Origin: CAVXZE01 sp963766175
Lineage (GTDB): Bacteria; Myxococcota_A; UBA9160; UBA6930
Assembly: GCA_963766175.1 (NCBI GenBank)
Contig: CAVXZE010000004.1
Span: 186,001 to 250,000 of the forward strand
Direction: 5' to 3'
DNA length: 64,000 nt
The translations under genes and the position numbers were made by a program. Under the pieces are notes generated by a model. That model saw nothing but the letters and a program-made list of their open reading frames with translations. It did not search any database and was not told where the DNA came from. Positions 1 to 8,462 of this stretch are shown here, piece after piece (position 1 is the stretch's first letter; the number at the start of each line of letters is the position of its first letter).

Positions 1-210
1 GACCGGCGAGCGCGGCTCGCCGCCTCCGCCGTGCTCCTCTGGGATCTGTGTCGAGGTCAGACCGAGCTCCCAGATGGTGTCGAGGAAGTCCTGCGGTATC
101 GCTGCCTCCTCGTCACAGTCGCGGGCAATCGGGCGCATCGCCTCGTCCGCAAACTCCTTCAACGTATCGCGAACGATTTCCTGTTCTTCACTAGGTCCGA
201 ACGAGATCAC
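1..210 (-). CDS. Acyl-CoA dehydrogenase, N-terminal fragment (cut by window edge)
   Basis: The 70 visible residues begin at GTG 210 and read ISFGPSEEQEIVRDTLKEFA, then EAMRPIARDCDEE and WELGLTSTQIPEEHGG. This is the classic helical N-terminal domain of FAD-dependent acyl-CoA dehydrogenases, which remove alpha/beta hydrogens from acyl-CoAs and pass electrons to ETF. A GGAG ribosome site lies about 6 bases before the GTG. The start overlaps the stop of the upstream HxlR-type gene as GTGA, so the two are probably co-translated. The catalytic base and FAD-binding domains lie outside the window, so the substrate class cannot be judged. Family assignment is confident; subfamily is open. Confidence 0.85.
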   Translation of the reverse strand, partial: MISFGPSEEQEIVRDTLKEFADEAMRPIARDCDEEAAIPQDFLDTIWELGLTSTQIPEEHGGGGEPRSPV

Positions 211-1016
211 GCTCTTCTCCTTTCGCTGCTGTTCTGATGTTTGGGGGACGAGTCGCTCTGCGAACTCGCTTGCTCCTTTTTCGGCCCGGCGTCGCCCACC
301 TGCGAGATCTGGTGGAAGTAGTGATCCATCGCGATGTCGGCACCGTCCTTGATCATGGTCCCCGCCTTGATCAGCTCTCGGGCATCGGTCAGCCCCAGGG
401 CGACGCCACACCAGGCCTTGGCATCGGCCGTGTAGCGGACGTCAGCGCGGTCGGCGAAATCAGGCACTACGCTGCACATCCCGTCGCAGATGTGAACGGT
501 CCACACCCCTCCGCCCGAGCCGGTGAGGCGAATCTCGAAGGTCACGTCTGCGTCGCGCGCGCGCTCCTCCCGCAACAGGAAGGGCAGCGACTCGAGGATC
601 GATTGCGGAGAGGTCTCGGTGAACTGGCTGGTGTCGATCTGAAGCGCATCGATGCCGTGGCGGGTGAACCAGCGCGCGATGCTGGCGACGATGGGCTCGA
701 GAGAGCGGCCGCGTTCGGTGACGGCGTAGACGGAGCGCGAGCCCTCCGCGACGCTCTTCACGAAGCCCTGCCGCACCAGCTCCCGCAGGCGACTCGAGAG
801 GACCCGCGGAGCGATCCCGGTGCGGACCCGCAGCTCCTGGAAGCCCTTGGGACCAAGCAGGAGATGGCGAACCAGCACCAGCCTCCAGCGATCTCCGATC
901 ACGTCCAGGGTCCGGGCCACGGGGTCGTAGATCTCTCCCGGGCGGGGAACACCACGGCGCTCGGGAGCGAGCGCGGCGAGACTGCCGCTGGAACCCGCAG
1001 GGCCCTTCGCATCCAT
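207..1016 (-). CDS. HxlR-family transcriptional regulator with C-terminal SCP2-like domain
   Basis: Residues about 25-120 form a winged-helix HxlR domain: DVIGDRWRLVLVRHLLLGP, then RVRTGIAPRVLSSRLRELV and YAVTERGRSLEPIV. The second half (about 150-240) resembles the SCP2/sterol-carrier-like ligand pocket often fused to HxlR in organisms that degrade lipids or aromatics (RYTADAKAWCGVALGLTDA). Such proteins normally repress a neighbouring catabolic gene and release DNA on binding a hydrophobic ligand. Here the partner is the acyl-CoA dehydrogenase, whose GTG overlaps this stop. ATG 1016 and GTG 1019 are both possible starts and neither has a clear ribosome site. An inverted repeat sits just upstream. 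Family assignment is confident; the ligand is unknown. Confidence 0.85.
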   Translation of the reverse strand: MDAKGPAGSSGSLAALAPERRGVPRPGEIYDPVARTLDVIGDRWRLVLVRHLLLGPKGFQELRVRTGIAPRVLSSRLRELVRQGFVKSVAEGSRSVYAVTERGRSLEPIVASIARWFTRHGIDALQIDTSQFTETSPQSILESLPFLLREERARDADVTFEIRLTGSGGGVWTVHICDGMCSVVPDFADRADVRYTADAKAWCGVALGLTDARELIKAGTMIKDGADIAMDHYFHQISQVGDAGPKKEQASSQSDSSPKHQNSSERRRA

Positions 1017-1022
1017 CACATC

Positions 1023-1061
1023 AGTATCTATCAGAAACTTTTCAGCTATTCAATGGATACT
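1023..1061. promoter_or_regulatory. Inverted repeat AGTATC/GATACT, candidate HxlR operator
   Basis: AGTATC at 1023-1028 is mirrored by GATACT at 1056-1061, with partial extension on both sides (TCAGTATC and GATACTTGA). The repeat lies immediately before the start of the HxlR-type gene in an AT-rich patch. Autoregulation is the usual arrangement for this family. The long spacing means it could also be two half-sites. This is inference from position and symmetry only. Confidence 0.35.
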
Positions 1062-1160
1062 TGACTGATGCGCACCCGGATTCTCGATGGAGCTTTCAGA
1101 AGGCGGTACTCGGCGGGTCCGCCTCCCGTCATGTCCCCTGGGGACGAACCAGGGTGCCTC

Positions 1161-2783
1161 CTACCCCTCCGTGCTGCGGTCGTCAGACTCCCCCTCAGCC
1201 CCCGGCGCCAGGACCTCGCGCAGCGTGCGCGCGAGGGTTTCGGAGTCGAACGGCTTGCGGAGAAAGGAGACCCGACCCGGACCATCGCACAGGTCCCTCA
1301 CCGTGCCCTCCATGTACCCGCTACAGAGGATCACCTTCACCTCGGGGCACAGTCGGCGCATCTCGCGGAGCACCTCAGCACCGTCCATATGGGGCATGCT
1401 CAGGTCCAGCAGAACCGCGTCGATCTCCTCCGAGACGGACGGGAAGATGCGAACGGCCTCGCGGCCGTCCTCGGCGGTGATCACCGAGAAGCCCTCTCGC
1501 TCCAGCATGCCCTTGGCAACGTCCCGGACGCCCTCTTCGTCGTCGACGACGAGGATCTTCCCGCCGCCTGGCGAGTCGCGACCCTGGGAGCCACGATCCT
1601 CGGGGCGCGCTGCGACGCTGGCTTCCGCTGCGGGTAGGAGGATCCGGAAGGTCGAGCCCCGGTTGACCTGGCTTCGTACCTCGATCGCTCCCCCGTGGGC
1701 ACGGACGATCCCGAGCACCGCAGCGAGTCCCAATCCACGCCCCGCAAATTTCGTGGTGTAGAAGGGATCGAAGAGCTTGGACCTGGCCGAGGCCTCGATG
1801 CCGGGGCCGGTGTCCGCCACCTCGAGGCTGACGTAGCGACCCTGGGGCAGATCCTCGCCGATGAAGGTCCGGTACGCGATCTCCTGGCCCAGTTGGACCC
1901 CGCCGGTTCGGACCGTGACGGTGCCGTGGCGGTCCCCGATGGCCTCGGAGGCGTTCATGATCAGGTTCATGACCACCTGGCGCATCTGGCTGGCATCCGC
2001 GTTGATGAAAGGAGCTTCGTCGCCGCACTCGTAATTCAGGACGACCTTCTTGGAGATCGAGACCCGGAGCAGGTTCCCCATTCCGGCCACCAACTCGTTC
2101 AGGTCCAGCAGTTCGGCAGCGTGCATTCCCCCGCCGGAGTAGATCAGCATCTGGTTGGCCAACTCCGACGCTCGCTTCGCGGCCAGCTTGATCTGCTCGA
2201 TCGATTCCCTGTAGGGAGCGTGAGGCTCGACGTCCATCAACGCCAGATCGGCGTTCCCGAGGATGACCACCAGGAGGTTGTTGAAGTCGTGGGCGATCCC
2301 CCCGGCCAGGATCCCAAGGCTCTCGAGTCTCTGCGCGTCCTGCATGCCGAGTTCGAACTGGCGCCGTTCCTCCTCGGCGCGCTTGCGATCACTGATGTCC
2401 GTGGAGACGATCGTCACCCCGACGATCCGTCCGTCGCGCTCGAGAGGCCCGACGCGGCTCTCCAAGGGAATGGGGACACCGAGCGGGCTCGCAACGACCT
2501 CATAGGTCACCGTCTCACCCGCCGAGAGGGCCCGGTCGAGGGCATCCTGCAAGGTTGGCCGGTGTTCCGGCAGCACGTAGTCGATCACACTCGTCCCGAT
2601 CACCGACTCGGGAGGAATCCCGGAAAGCGTCCGGTTCACGTACGTGATCTGGCCGTCAAGATCCGCAGCCAGAATGATCCCCGGAGCGTTCTTCAGGATC
2701 GAGCGACACCTCTCTTCACTCTCGCGGAGCGCCTCCAGCTCCGCGTTCAGCCTCTCCCGGGTCTGACCGCTACGCTGCGCCAT
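1161..2783 (-). CDS. Hybrid sensor histidine kinase (PAS, HisKA, HATPase, receiver)
   Basis: The 540-residue protein has no membrane segment. A PAS domain spans about 22-135 (SILKNAPGIILAADLDG, ending VSTDISDRKRAEEER). The dimerisation/phospho-acceptor helix carries GGIAHDFNNLL with H165, and the ATPase domain has the N box VVMNLIMNASEAI and G boxes VADTGPGIEAS and GRGLGLAAVLG. A C-terminal receiver starts near 408 (KILVVDDEEGVRD) with acceptor D460 in LLDLSMPHMDG and the conserved K in FLRKPF. The HDFNN-type box is typical of soluble kinases that end in their own receiver and pass phosphate to an unlinked partner. A GGGAGAG ribosome site precedes ATG 2783. The signal is unknown and no cognate regulator is adjacent. 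Confidence 0.93.
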   Translation of the reverse strand: MAQRSGQTRERLNAELEALRESEERCRSILKNAPGIILAADLDGQITYVNRTLSGIPPESVIGTSVIDYVLPEHRPTLQDALDRALSAGETVTYEVVASPLGVPIPLESRVGPLERDGRIVGVTIVSTDISDRKRAEEERRQFELGMQDAQRLESLGILAGGIAHDFNNLLVVILGNADLALMDVEPHAPYRESIEQIKLAAKRASELANQMLIYSGGGMHAAELLDLNELVAGMGNLLRVSISKKVVLNYECGDEAPFINADASQMRQVVMNLIMNASEAIGDRHGTVTVRTGGVQLGQEIAYRTFIGEDLPQGRYVSLEVADTGPGIEASARSKLFDPFYTTKFAGRGLGLAAVLGIVRAHGGAIEVRSQVNRGSTFRILLPAAEASVAARPEDRGSQGRDSPGGGKILVVDDEEGVRDVAKGMLEREGFSVITAEDGREAVRIFPSVSEEIDAVLLDLSMPHMDGAEVLREMRRLCPEVKVILCSGYMEGTVRDLCDGPGRVSFLRKPFDSETLARTLREVLAPGAEGESDDRSTEG

Positions 2784-3002
2784 CTCTCTCCCTCGGGTCT
2801 CGAATCTGCCTTATCTCACGTTTCACCCGGTTCGTTCAAGCGCCTCGAACAGAATCGCGATTTGCCCGCGTGGAACCTGGCGCCGAGTCGCGGTTGGCGA
2901 GGCGATGCGTGGGGGGGCACCGGACTGTAGAATCGCGGACGAGCGGGAGATCTCGACGCATCGAAAGCGTCCGGGGCAAGGACGCAAGGATGGGAGCCGG
3001 TG

Positions 3003-4562
3003 ATGAGAAATGCTCTTCCGATCGTTCTTTCCTTCTCGGCTCTGGTTGCGGCCCTGTTCCTCGCAGTCTCGATCGAGAGCGGAGAACCGGTTCCTCACTT
3101 CCTGAATCACATCAATCCTGACTACGTGGTGACGCCCGAAGAGGCCTATCAATGGCACCTCCTCAAGGACGAGGGCGGCCCGACCTATGCCGGCAGCGAG
3201 TCCTGGCGAGCCTTCCTGGAGTTCTCTGAAGAGAAGCTGCGGGAATACGGAGTCGTCGATCTCGAGAGGAACCCGTGGACCTACGACCGCTGGCACACGT
3301 CCGACTGGCCGGACGACACCAACTGGACGCTGACTTCCGACGGCCGACCCGTGGTGGTCGCCCACTACGGCGCCTATTCCGGCTCCACTCCGCCGGAGGG
3401 GATCACGGCCGAACTGGTTCATTACGACCGCGCCAACCCGCCGAAATCCATCGAAGGGAAGATCGTGGTCCTCGAAACCGCTCCCCATCCGGACCCTCCC
3501 TACGATGAGAAATACAAGACCTGGTTCATGGTCAACGACCATGAATACCTGTCCAGTCCCAACACGTCCCCAGCGATGTTCACGCGCATCCTTCCAACCG
3601 AGACCATCAGCCTGGACGTCTGGTGGGAGCTCCGGCAGACGATCTACTTTCGGAAGCTGTTGGTTGAGGGCAAGGCAGCTGGGGCGGTGATCGTCTTCAA
3701 CATGTCCTATGACCGAACCGCCGGGTTGTACAGCTTCCTGGTACCTACCCTCTATCAGGTGCCGACCCTCTACCTCGACCGGGTGAACGGAGCCGGCGTG
3801 ATCGAGGACGCCCGGGACGGCAAGGCAGCCACGCTCAAGCTTCTGGCCGCCATCGAGCCCAGCGAGCCGTACCAGTTGATCGGCTATCTCCCCGGCAAGC
3901 ACTACGGGACGGACCAGGACGAGCAGATCCTGGTCAGAAGTCACACCGACGGCCCCTCCATCGCCCAGGACAACGGCGCACTCGGCGTCGTGGGCATCGT
4001 CAAGTACTTCTCGCGAATCCCTCGGGAAGAAAGGCCCCGAACCCTGATGGTCTACCTCGACTGCCGGCACTACATGCCCGGCATGGAGCCAGCCTTCTCC
4101 CAACAGGATTACTTCGCCCGGCATCCGGAGGGTCGGGAGAAGATCGTGGCGCTGGTGGCCACTGAGCATCTGGGACAGCTGGAGTACAAGGAGGTGGGTG
4201 AGGTGCTGGCGCCGACCGGCCGGGTCGAGCCCTCGTTCCTGTGGACGCGACCCCACCAGATGCTGATCGACCTGGCCATCAAGGCGGTCAAGGACAACGA
4301 CTGGCCGCGCTGCTCGGTCCAGGCCCCGGAGCGGCCGGGCATCCACGGCAAACCTCAGGGTGTCTGGTACGGAATGGGGGAGCTGGGTCTCGGCGACGCC
4401 TGGGATCTGCCGGGCTTCGGTACCATGGGGACCCAGGGCGCGTATTGGGCCACCACCGCGCGCATCGACAAATTCGACGCCGACCTCTTCTCCACGCAGG
4501 TGGCGGCGATGTCCCAGCTGACGGGAGAGCTGATGCGGATCGACTTGAAGCAGCTGCGCTGA
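3003..4562 (+). CDS. M28-like zinc peptidase with PA insert, membrane-anchored or secreted
   Basis: The N-terminus is a hydrophobic signal or anchor (LPIVLSFSALVAALFLAVS). Residues about 100-290 look like a protease-associated (PA) insert (EGKIVVLETAPHPDPP, YQVPTLYLDR). After it comes an M28-like core with RSHTDGPSIAQDNGALGVVG, matching the HTD...DN metal-binding region, then MVYLDCRHYMPG and ATEHLGQLEY, the positions of the catalytic and metal acidic residues. M28 enzymes are zinc aminopeptidases or carboxypeptidases, usually extracytoplasmic. ATG 3003 follows an in-frame GTG at 3000. The TAP-type hydrolase starts 69 bases downstream, so joint peptide breakdown is plausible. Substrate is unknown and the metal ligands should be confirmed by alignment. 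Confidence 0.75.
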   Translation: MRNALPIVLSFSALVAALFLAVSIESGEPVPHFLNHINPDYVVTPEEAYQWHLLKDEGGPTYAGSESWRAFLEFSEEKLREYGVVDLERNPWTYDRWHTSDWPDDTNWTLTSDGRPVVVAHYGAYSGSTPPEGITAELVHYDRANPPKSIEGKIVVLETAPHPDPPYDEKYKTWFMVNDHEYLSSPNTSPAMFTRILPTETISLDVWWELRQTIYFRKLLVEGKAAGAVIVFNMSYDRTAGLYSFLVPTLYQVPTLYLDRVNGAGVIEDARDGKAATLKLLAAIEPSEPYQLIGYLPGKHYGTDQDEQILVRSHTDGPSIAQDNGALGVVGIVKYFSRIPREERPRTLMVYLDCRHYMPGMEPAFSQQDYFARHPEGREKIVALVATEHLGQLEYKEVGEVLAPTGRVEPSFLWTRPHQMLIDLAIKAVKDNDWPRCSVQAPERPGIHGKPQGVWYGMGELGLGDAWDLPGFGTMGTQGAYWATTARIDKFDADLFSTQVAAMSQLTGELMRIDLKQLR

Positions 4563-4631
4563 GCGTGAACCCGAGTGACTCGATTCGAACCGGGTGAGGG
4601 AGAGACTCATCCAAACCGTGGAGAGACGCGC

Positions 4632-6590
4632 ATGCTTCGGATTCTGGTCTCGATTCTGCTCGCCTCGCTCGCCTGGCCGGCCGGGGGCGCGAGCGCCGAG
4701 GATGTGCCCCGCTTCGAGCCCACTCCCTGCCCGAGCTTCGATCTGCACGACGAGAGCGCTGAGTGCGGATTCCTGATCGTCCCCGAGAATCGGGACGTTC
4801 CCGGGAAGCGAACCCTTCGACTGGCCGTCGCCGTCCTGAAGAGCCGCAGCGCCGATCCCCAGCCGGACCCCGTGATCTACCTGCACGGAGGGCCCGGGGG
4901 AAGCGCAATTTCCGGGGCCTCGGGCTGGCTGGATCACCCTCTGCGGAAGGACCGCGACTTCATCTTGCTCGATCAGCGGGTGACCGGCTACTCGGAGCCC
5001 GCGCTCTGCCCAGATCTCTCACGCGACGACATGCTGGTCGTCGCTCGAGATCTCTCCCCTGATGAAGCGATGGCGGCGCAACTCGCGTCGTCGCTGGCCT
5101 GCCGTGACGCACTCCTGGAGAAGGGCGTGGACCTGGGCTCCTACAACAGCGACGCCAGCGCCGCCGACCTCGTCGACCTTCGCGGCGTCCTCGGCTACGG
5201 CTCCTGGAACCTCTACGGGATCTCCTACGGGACGAAGCTCGCCCTCACCGCGCTGCGAAACTCTCCCGAGGGGATCCGCAGCGTCATCCTCGACTCCGCC
5301 TACCCTCCCGGAGTCCGCTCCTTCAACCAGCGGACGATCAACTTGGTGCGCGCTCTCAAGGTGCTCTTCGCGGCCTGTGCCTCCGACGCGGCGTGCCACA
5401 CCGCCTATCCGGATCTCAAGGAGAGCTTCTTCGAGACCATGGAGCAGCTCCGGGAGCGACCGCTGACCGTCCGCATCATCGACGAGGGCCCGCTTCCCAT
5501 CGATGAGTTCACGATCAACGTTCAGGACTTCACCATCGCTGCGCACCAGATGCTCTACCGCCGCCCGATGATCACACTGGTCCCCTTCACATTGGAGGCG
5601 ATGAAGACACGAGACCAGAAGGCTCTCTACGGCCTGCTCGACTCTTTCGGAGAGCGGGGGCTGAGCATGGGTCGCGGCGTCTACAATCTGGTCGAGTGCT
5701 ACGAGCGCGGGCCCTTCGGAAGCCGTCAAGGATACGAGGCGCTGACCGCGGAGCATCCGAGGCTGCGCGATGGCTTTACCTACTTCGACGTCGATCAGGA
5801 GATCTGCGACAGGTGGTCTGACGATCACGCGGGCCCCGAGGAGATGCTGCCCGTGAAGAGCGACGTCCCTTCGCTCGTCCTCGCCGGCGATTTCGACCCG
5901 ATCACACCGCCCGCCTGGGGAAGGCGCGCCGCGCAGACCCTGGAGAAGAGCTTCTTCTTCCAGTTTCCAGGCATCGGCCATGCCGCCAGCGTCTCGCACG
6001 CCTGTCCCGAAAGCATCGCTGTCGCCTTCGTCCAGGATCCCACCCGGGAGCCCGACGCGAGCTGCATCGACGAGATGGAGCCACTCTCCTTCGTCACCGG
6101 CCTCCACACGAACAGCGGGGTGTACCGGCTCTCGAAGGCGCTCCTCGTTGAGCGCAAGTCCGGAGTGGTGGTCGCGTGGGCCGCGGTCGCGCTGGCGCTG
6201 CTCTCGGGTGCGTTCTGGTCTTCGGTGGCCGCGCTGATCCAGCGCCTGATGGGGCGGACGGCGCAGGAGAAGCCCGGTGGGGCGGGCGCGCGCTGGCTGG
6301 CCAGCTCGGCCTGTGCGCTGGCGCTGGTCTTCCTGGTGGGGCTGGGCGCCGCGCTGATGATCACCGCCAGCGACAACCCGCTGGTCCTCGCCTTCGGAGT
6401 GCCAGGATGGGCAGCTCCCTTATTCCTCCTCCCGATCCTGGTGGCGCTCTCGACCCTGGGCGCGCTTCTCCTCACCGCACTGGCCTGGAGATCAGCCGGG
6501 TGGTCTCCGGGGAGAAGACTGCTCCAGTCGGTGGCGATCCTGGGCTGTGTCGGTTTTCTCGCCCTGCTGTTCCGGTTCGGGATCTTCTGA
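4632..6590 (+). CDS. TAP-like alpha/beta hydrolase (S33 peptidase-like) with C-terminal transmembrane domain
   Basis: A signal peptide (LRILVSILLASLAWPAGGAS) is followed by an S33-type hydrolase. The oxyanion motif is HGGPGG at 85-90, the nucleophile is S198 in LYGISYGTKLAL, the acid lies in VLAGDFDPITPP and the histidine in FPGIGHAAS. This is the tripeptidyl/prolyl aminopeptidase pattern. Unlike most family members, it continues after the catalytic domain into about four hydrophobic helices (residues ~515-650), so the enzyme should be tethered to the membrane facing outward. Start ATG 4632 was preferred over 4575 because it begins directly with the signal peptide and has purine-rich sequence upstream. 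The stop overlaps the next ATG as TGATG. Confidence 0.85.
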   Translation: MLRILVSILLASLAWPAGGASAEDVPRFEPTPCPSFDLHDESAECGFLIVPENRDVPGKRTLRLAVAVLKSRSADPQPDPVIYLHGGPGGSAISGASGWLDHPLRKDRDFILLDQRVTGYSEPALCPDLSRDDMLVVARDLSPDEAMAAQLASSLACRDALLEKGVDLGSYNSDASAADLVDLRGVLGYGSWNLYGISYGTKLALTALRNSPEGIRSVILDSAYPPGVRSFNQRTINLVRALKVLFAACASDAACHTAYPDLKESFFETMEQLRERPLTVRIIDEGPLPIDEFTINVQDFTIAAHQMLYRRPMITLVPFTLEAMKTRDQKALYGLLDSFGERGLSMGRGVYNLVECYERGPFGSRQGYEALTAEHPRLRDGFTYFDVDQEICDRWSDDHAGPEEMLPVKSDVPSLVLAGDFDPITPPAWGRRAAQTLEKSFFFQFPGIGHAASVSHACPESIAVAFVQDPTREPDASCIDEMEPLSFVTGLHTNSGVYRLSKALLVERKSGVVVAWAAVALALLSGAFWSSVAALIQRLMGRTAQEKPGGAGARWLASSACALALVFLVGLGAALMITASDNPLVLAFGVPGWAAPLFLLPILVALSTLGALLLTALAWRSAGWSPGRRLLQSVAILGCVGFLALLFRFGIF

Positions 6591-8455
6591 TGCCCGACCG
6601 GAGGCTGCGCATTGCGCGTCTGGTGCTGTGGGCGTCGCTGGTTGCGCTTCTCGTCCATCTGATCGTCGGGGACAAGCCGTGGAGTGGGGGGATTGCCGAA
6701 CGCATGGCCGAAGGCGTTACGCTCCGCGCCATCGATTACGCGCGAACCTACCGCTGGTGGATCTCGCTGGGCAGCGCCGGCCTCGTCATCGGGCTCCTGG
6801 CGACACTGCGCCGCTGGATCGGCTCACAGGAGGCCGCGGAGTGCGCGGAGCTCGCGGCGCCGGAGCGTGGGGGGCGCGCGGTGGCTGTGGTCGCGGCGCT
6901 GGCCATGCTCACCGCCTCGCTGCTGGCTGCGCCGCGCCTCGACTTCTCGTTCTGGGAGGACGAACGGCGCACGGTGAGGTTCTCGGTGGACGGCGGGTAC
7001 ACCCGAACCCCGGAAGGCGACCTCGTCTTCCGCGAGGTGCCCTGGCACGACACCTGGCTCTACACCCTGAAGCGACCCAACAACCACGTACCCTTCAGCC
7101 TGGCGTCGCGTCTTTCGCTCGGCGCCTGGCGGGCGGTGGCGCAGCCGGAGCTCCGCCTCGCTTCCGAGCGCGCCGTGCGGCTTCCCGCCTTCGTGTTCGG
7201 GATCGCGGCGATCGGGGCGCTCGCGTGGCTCCTGTGGCGAACCGGGCTGCCATGGGCCGCCGGCTTCGCAGCCTTCTTCCTGGCGATCCACCCCTGGCAC
7301 CTGCGTTACACGACCGAGGCTCGCGGCTACTCGCTGCTGCTGCTCTGCATGCCGCTCTTGTTGGGCGCCATGGTCGCCGTGCTCCACCGGGGCACCTGGA
7401 GGCGATGGATCGCCTTCGCAGCGGTGGAGGTGGTCGTGCTCTGGGTCTATCCAGGAGGTGTGGCGATCCTGGCGGTGGCCAACGCGGCGCTTCTCTTCGA
7501 GATCTGGCGGCGTCATCGCCGCGCCCTGTACGAGCCGGCCACGCGCTGGTTGGTGACGAGTCTGGTCGCCGCCGCCGTCTTCATGTTGCTGATGGGCGCC
7601 AACCTGTTGATCTTCCTCTGGCACAGTGAGTGGGACCCAAAGGGAGTCAGCTGGCGGTTCATCCGCGACGTGCTGTCGCACCTGTGGGTGGGAACGGCCT
7701 ACGCCTTCCGTCACGCCCCGGAGCACTACGCGGAGCTCGGTGACGTGGCCCGGGCGGCACCGGTCTTCTTCCGCAGCGCGGTCGCCGCCACCGGAGCGCT
7801 GTGTTTGCTCGGTGCCATCCGGCTGGCGCGGCGAGAGCGCGCCGGCGCGATGCTGCTGGCCATGGTGTTGCTGCCCGCGCCCCTTCTGATCTGGAGCGTC
7901 GAGCTGCGCCAGAGCATGATCTACGAGCGGCACGTCATCTTCGCGCTGCCGTCGCTCGCCATCCTGCTGGGCGCGGGACTGGAGAGCCTCTTCGCGCGGC
8001 TGCGCTCCGCCCCCGCGCGCGCCGCCGCCACCACCCTGGTCATGCTCACGTGCCTCGGCGGCTATGCATGGCTCTCGCGCGACGTGCTCTCGGCCCTGCG
8101 CAGCGCTCCAATTCAGCAGATTCGAGAGGCGGTGCTGATGACGCGGCCCAGCCTGGACCCGTTCGCCGCCGAGAACCACGAGATCCTGACCACCGGCTGG
8201 CAGGGAATCTTTGGATACTACGACCCCAACTTCCGTCAGGTCTCCGAGCGAGAGCAGCTTCTCGCCCTTCTCGAAGAGGCGGACCGCAGCGGCCGCGAGC
8301 TCTACGTCAACTACGCGCGGCCCTGGCTCGTCCACCGGAAATTCCCGGAGCTGCTGGAGATCGTGGAGCGAGAGGATCTCTTCGAGCCGCTGGCCACGCT
8401 CTACGGCTTCGAGCCACGGGGCATGATGCGCCTCTACCGCTACCTCGGCCGCTGA
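6590..8455 (+). CDS. Polytopic membrane glycosyltransferase-like protein (GT39/PMT-like)
   Basis: About 11-13 hydrophobic helices are spread over 621 residues. The first large loop contains DFSFWEDERRTVRFSVDGG, with the acidic pair expected of C-type (GT-C) glycosyltransferases that use polyprenyl-phosphate sugars. The motif AIHPWHLRYTTEARGYSLLL matches a segment common in ArnT/PMT-like membrane enzymes (HP...RY..EARGY). A soluble C-terminal tail follows. The ATG overlaps the stop of the upstream hydrolase by one base, indicating tight co-expression. The most likely job is transfer of a sugar to a lipid, glycan or protein on the outer face of the inner membrane. Donor and acceptor cannot be told from sequence. 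Confidence 0.75.
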   Translation: MPDRRLRIARLVLWASLVALLVHLIVGDKPWSGGIAERMAEGVTLRAIDYARTYRWWISLGSAGLVIGLLATLRRWIGSQEAAECAELAAPERGGRAVAVVAALAMLTASLLAAPRLDFSFWEDERRTVRFSVDGGYTRTPEGDLVFREVPWHDTWLYTLKRPNNHVPFSLASRLSLGAWRAVAQPELRLASERAVRLPAFVFGIAAIGALAWLLWRTGLPWAAGFAAFFLAIHPWHLRYTTEARGYSLLLLCMPLLLGAMVAVLHRGTWRRWIAFAAVEVVVLWVYPGGVAILAVANAALLFEIWRRHRRALYEPATRWLVTSLVAAAVFMLLMGANLLIFLWHSEWDPKGVSWRFIRDVLSHLWVGTAYAFRHAPEHYAELGDVARAAPVFFRSAVAATGALCLLGAIRLARRERAGAMLLAMVLLPAPLLIWSVELRQSMIYERHVIFALPSLAILLGAGLESLFARLRSAPARAAATTLVMLTCLGGYAWLSRDVLSALRSAPIQQIREAVLMTRPSLDPFAAENHEILTTGWQGIFGYYDPNFRQVSEREQLLALLEEADRSGRELYVNYARPWLVHRKFPELLEIVEREDLFEPLATLYGFEPRGMMRLYRYLGR

Positions 8456-8462
8456 CGAGGTG

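Noticed and set aside
2823..4937. Long minus-strand open frame opposite the M28-like peptidase
   Set aside because: It is a GC-rich antisense frame with low-complexity residues, no ribosome site and no recognisable domain, while the plus strand has a clear family match.
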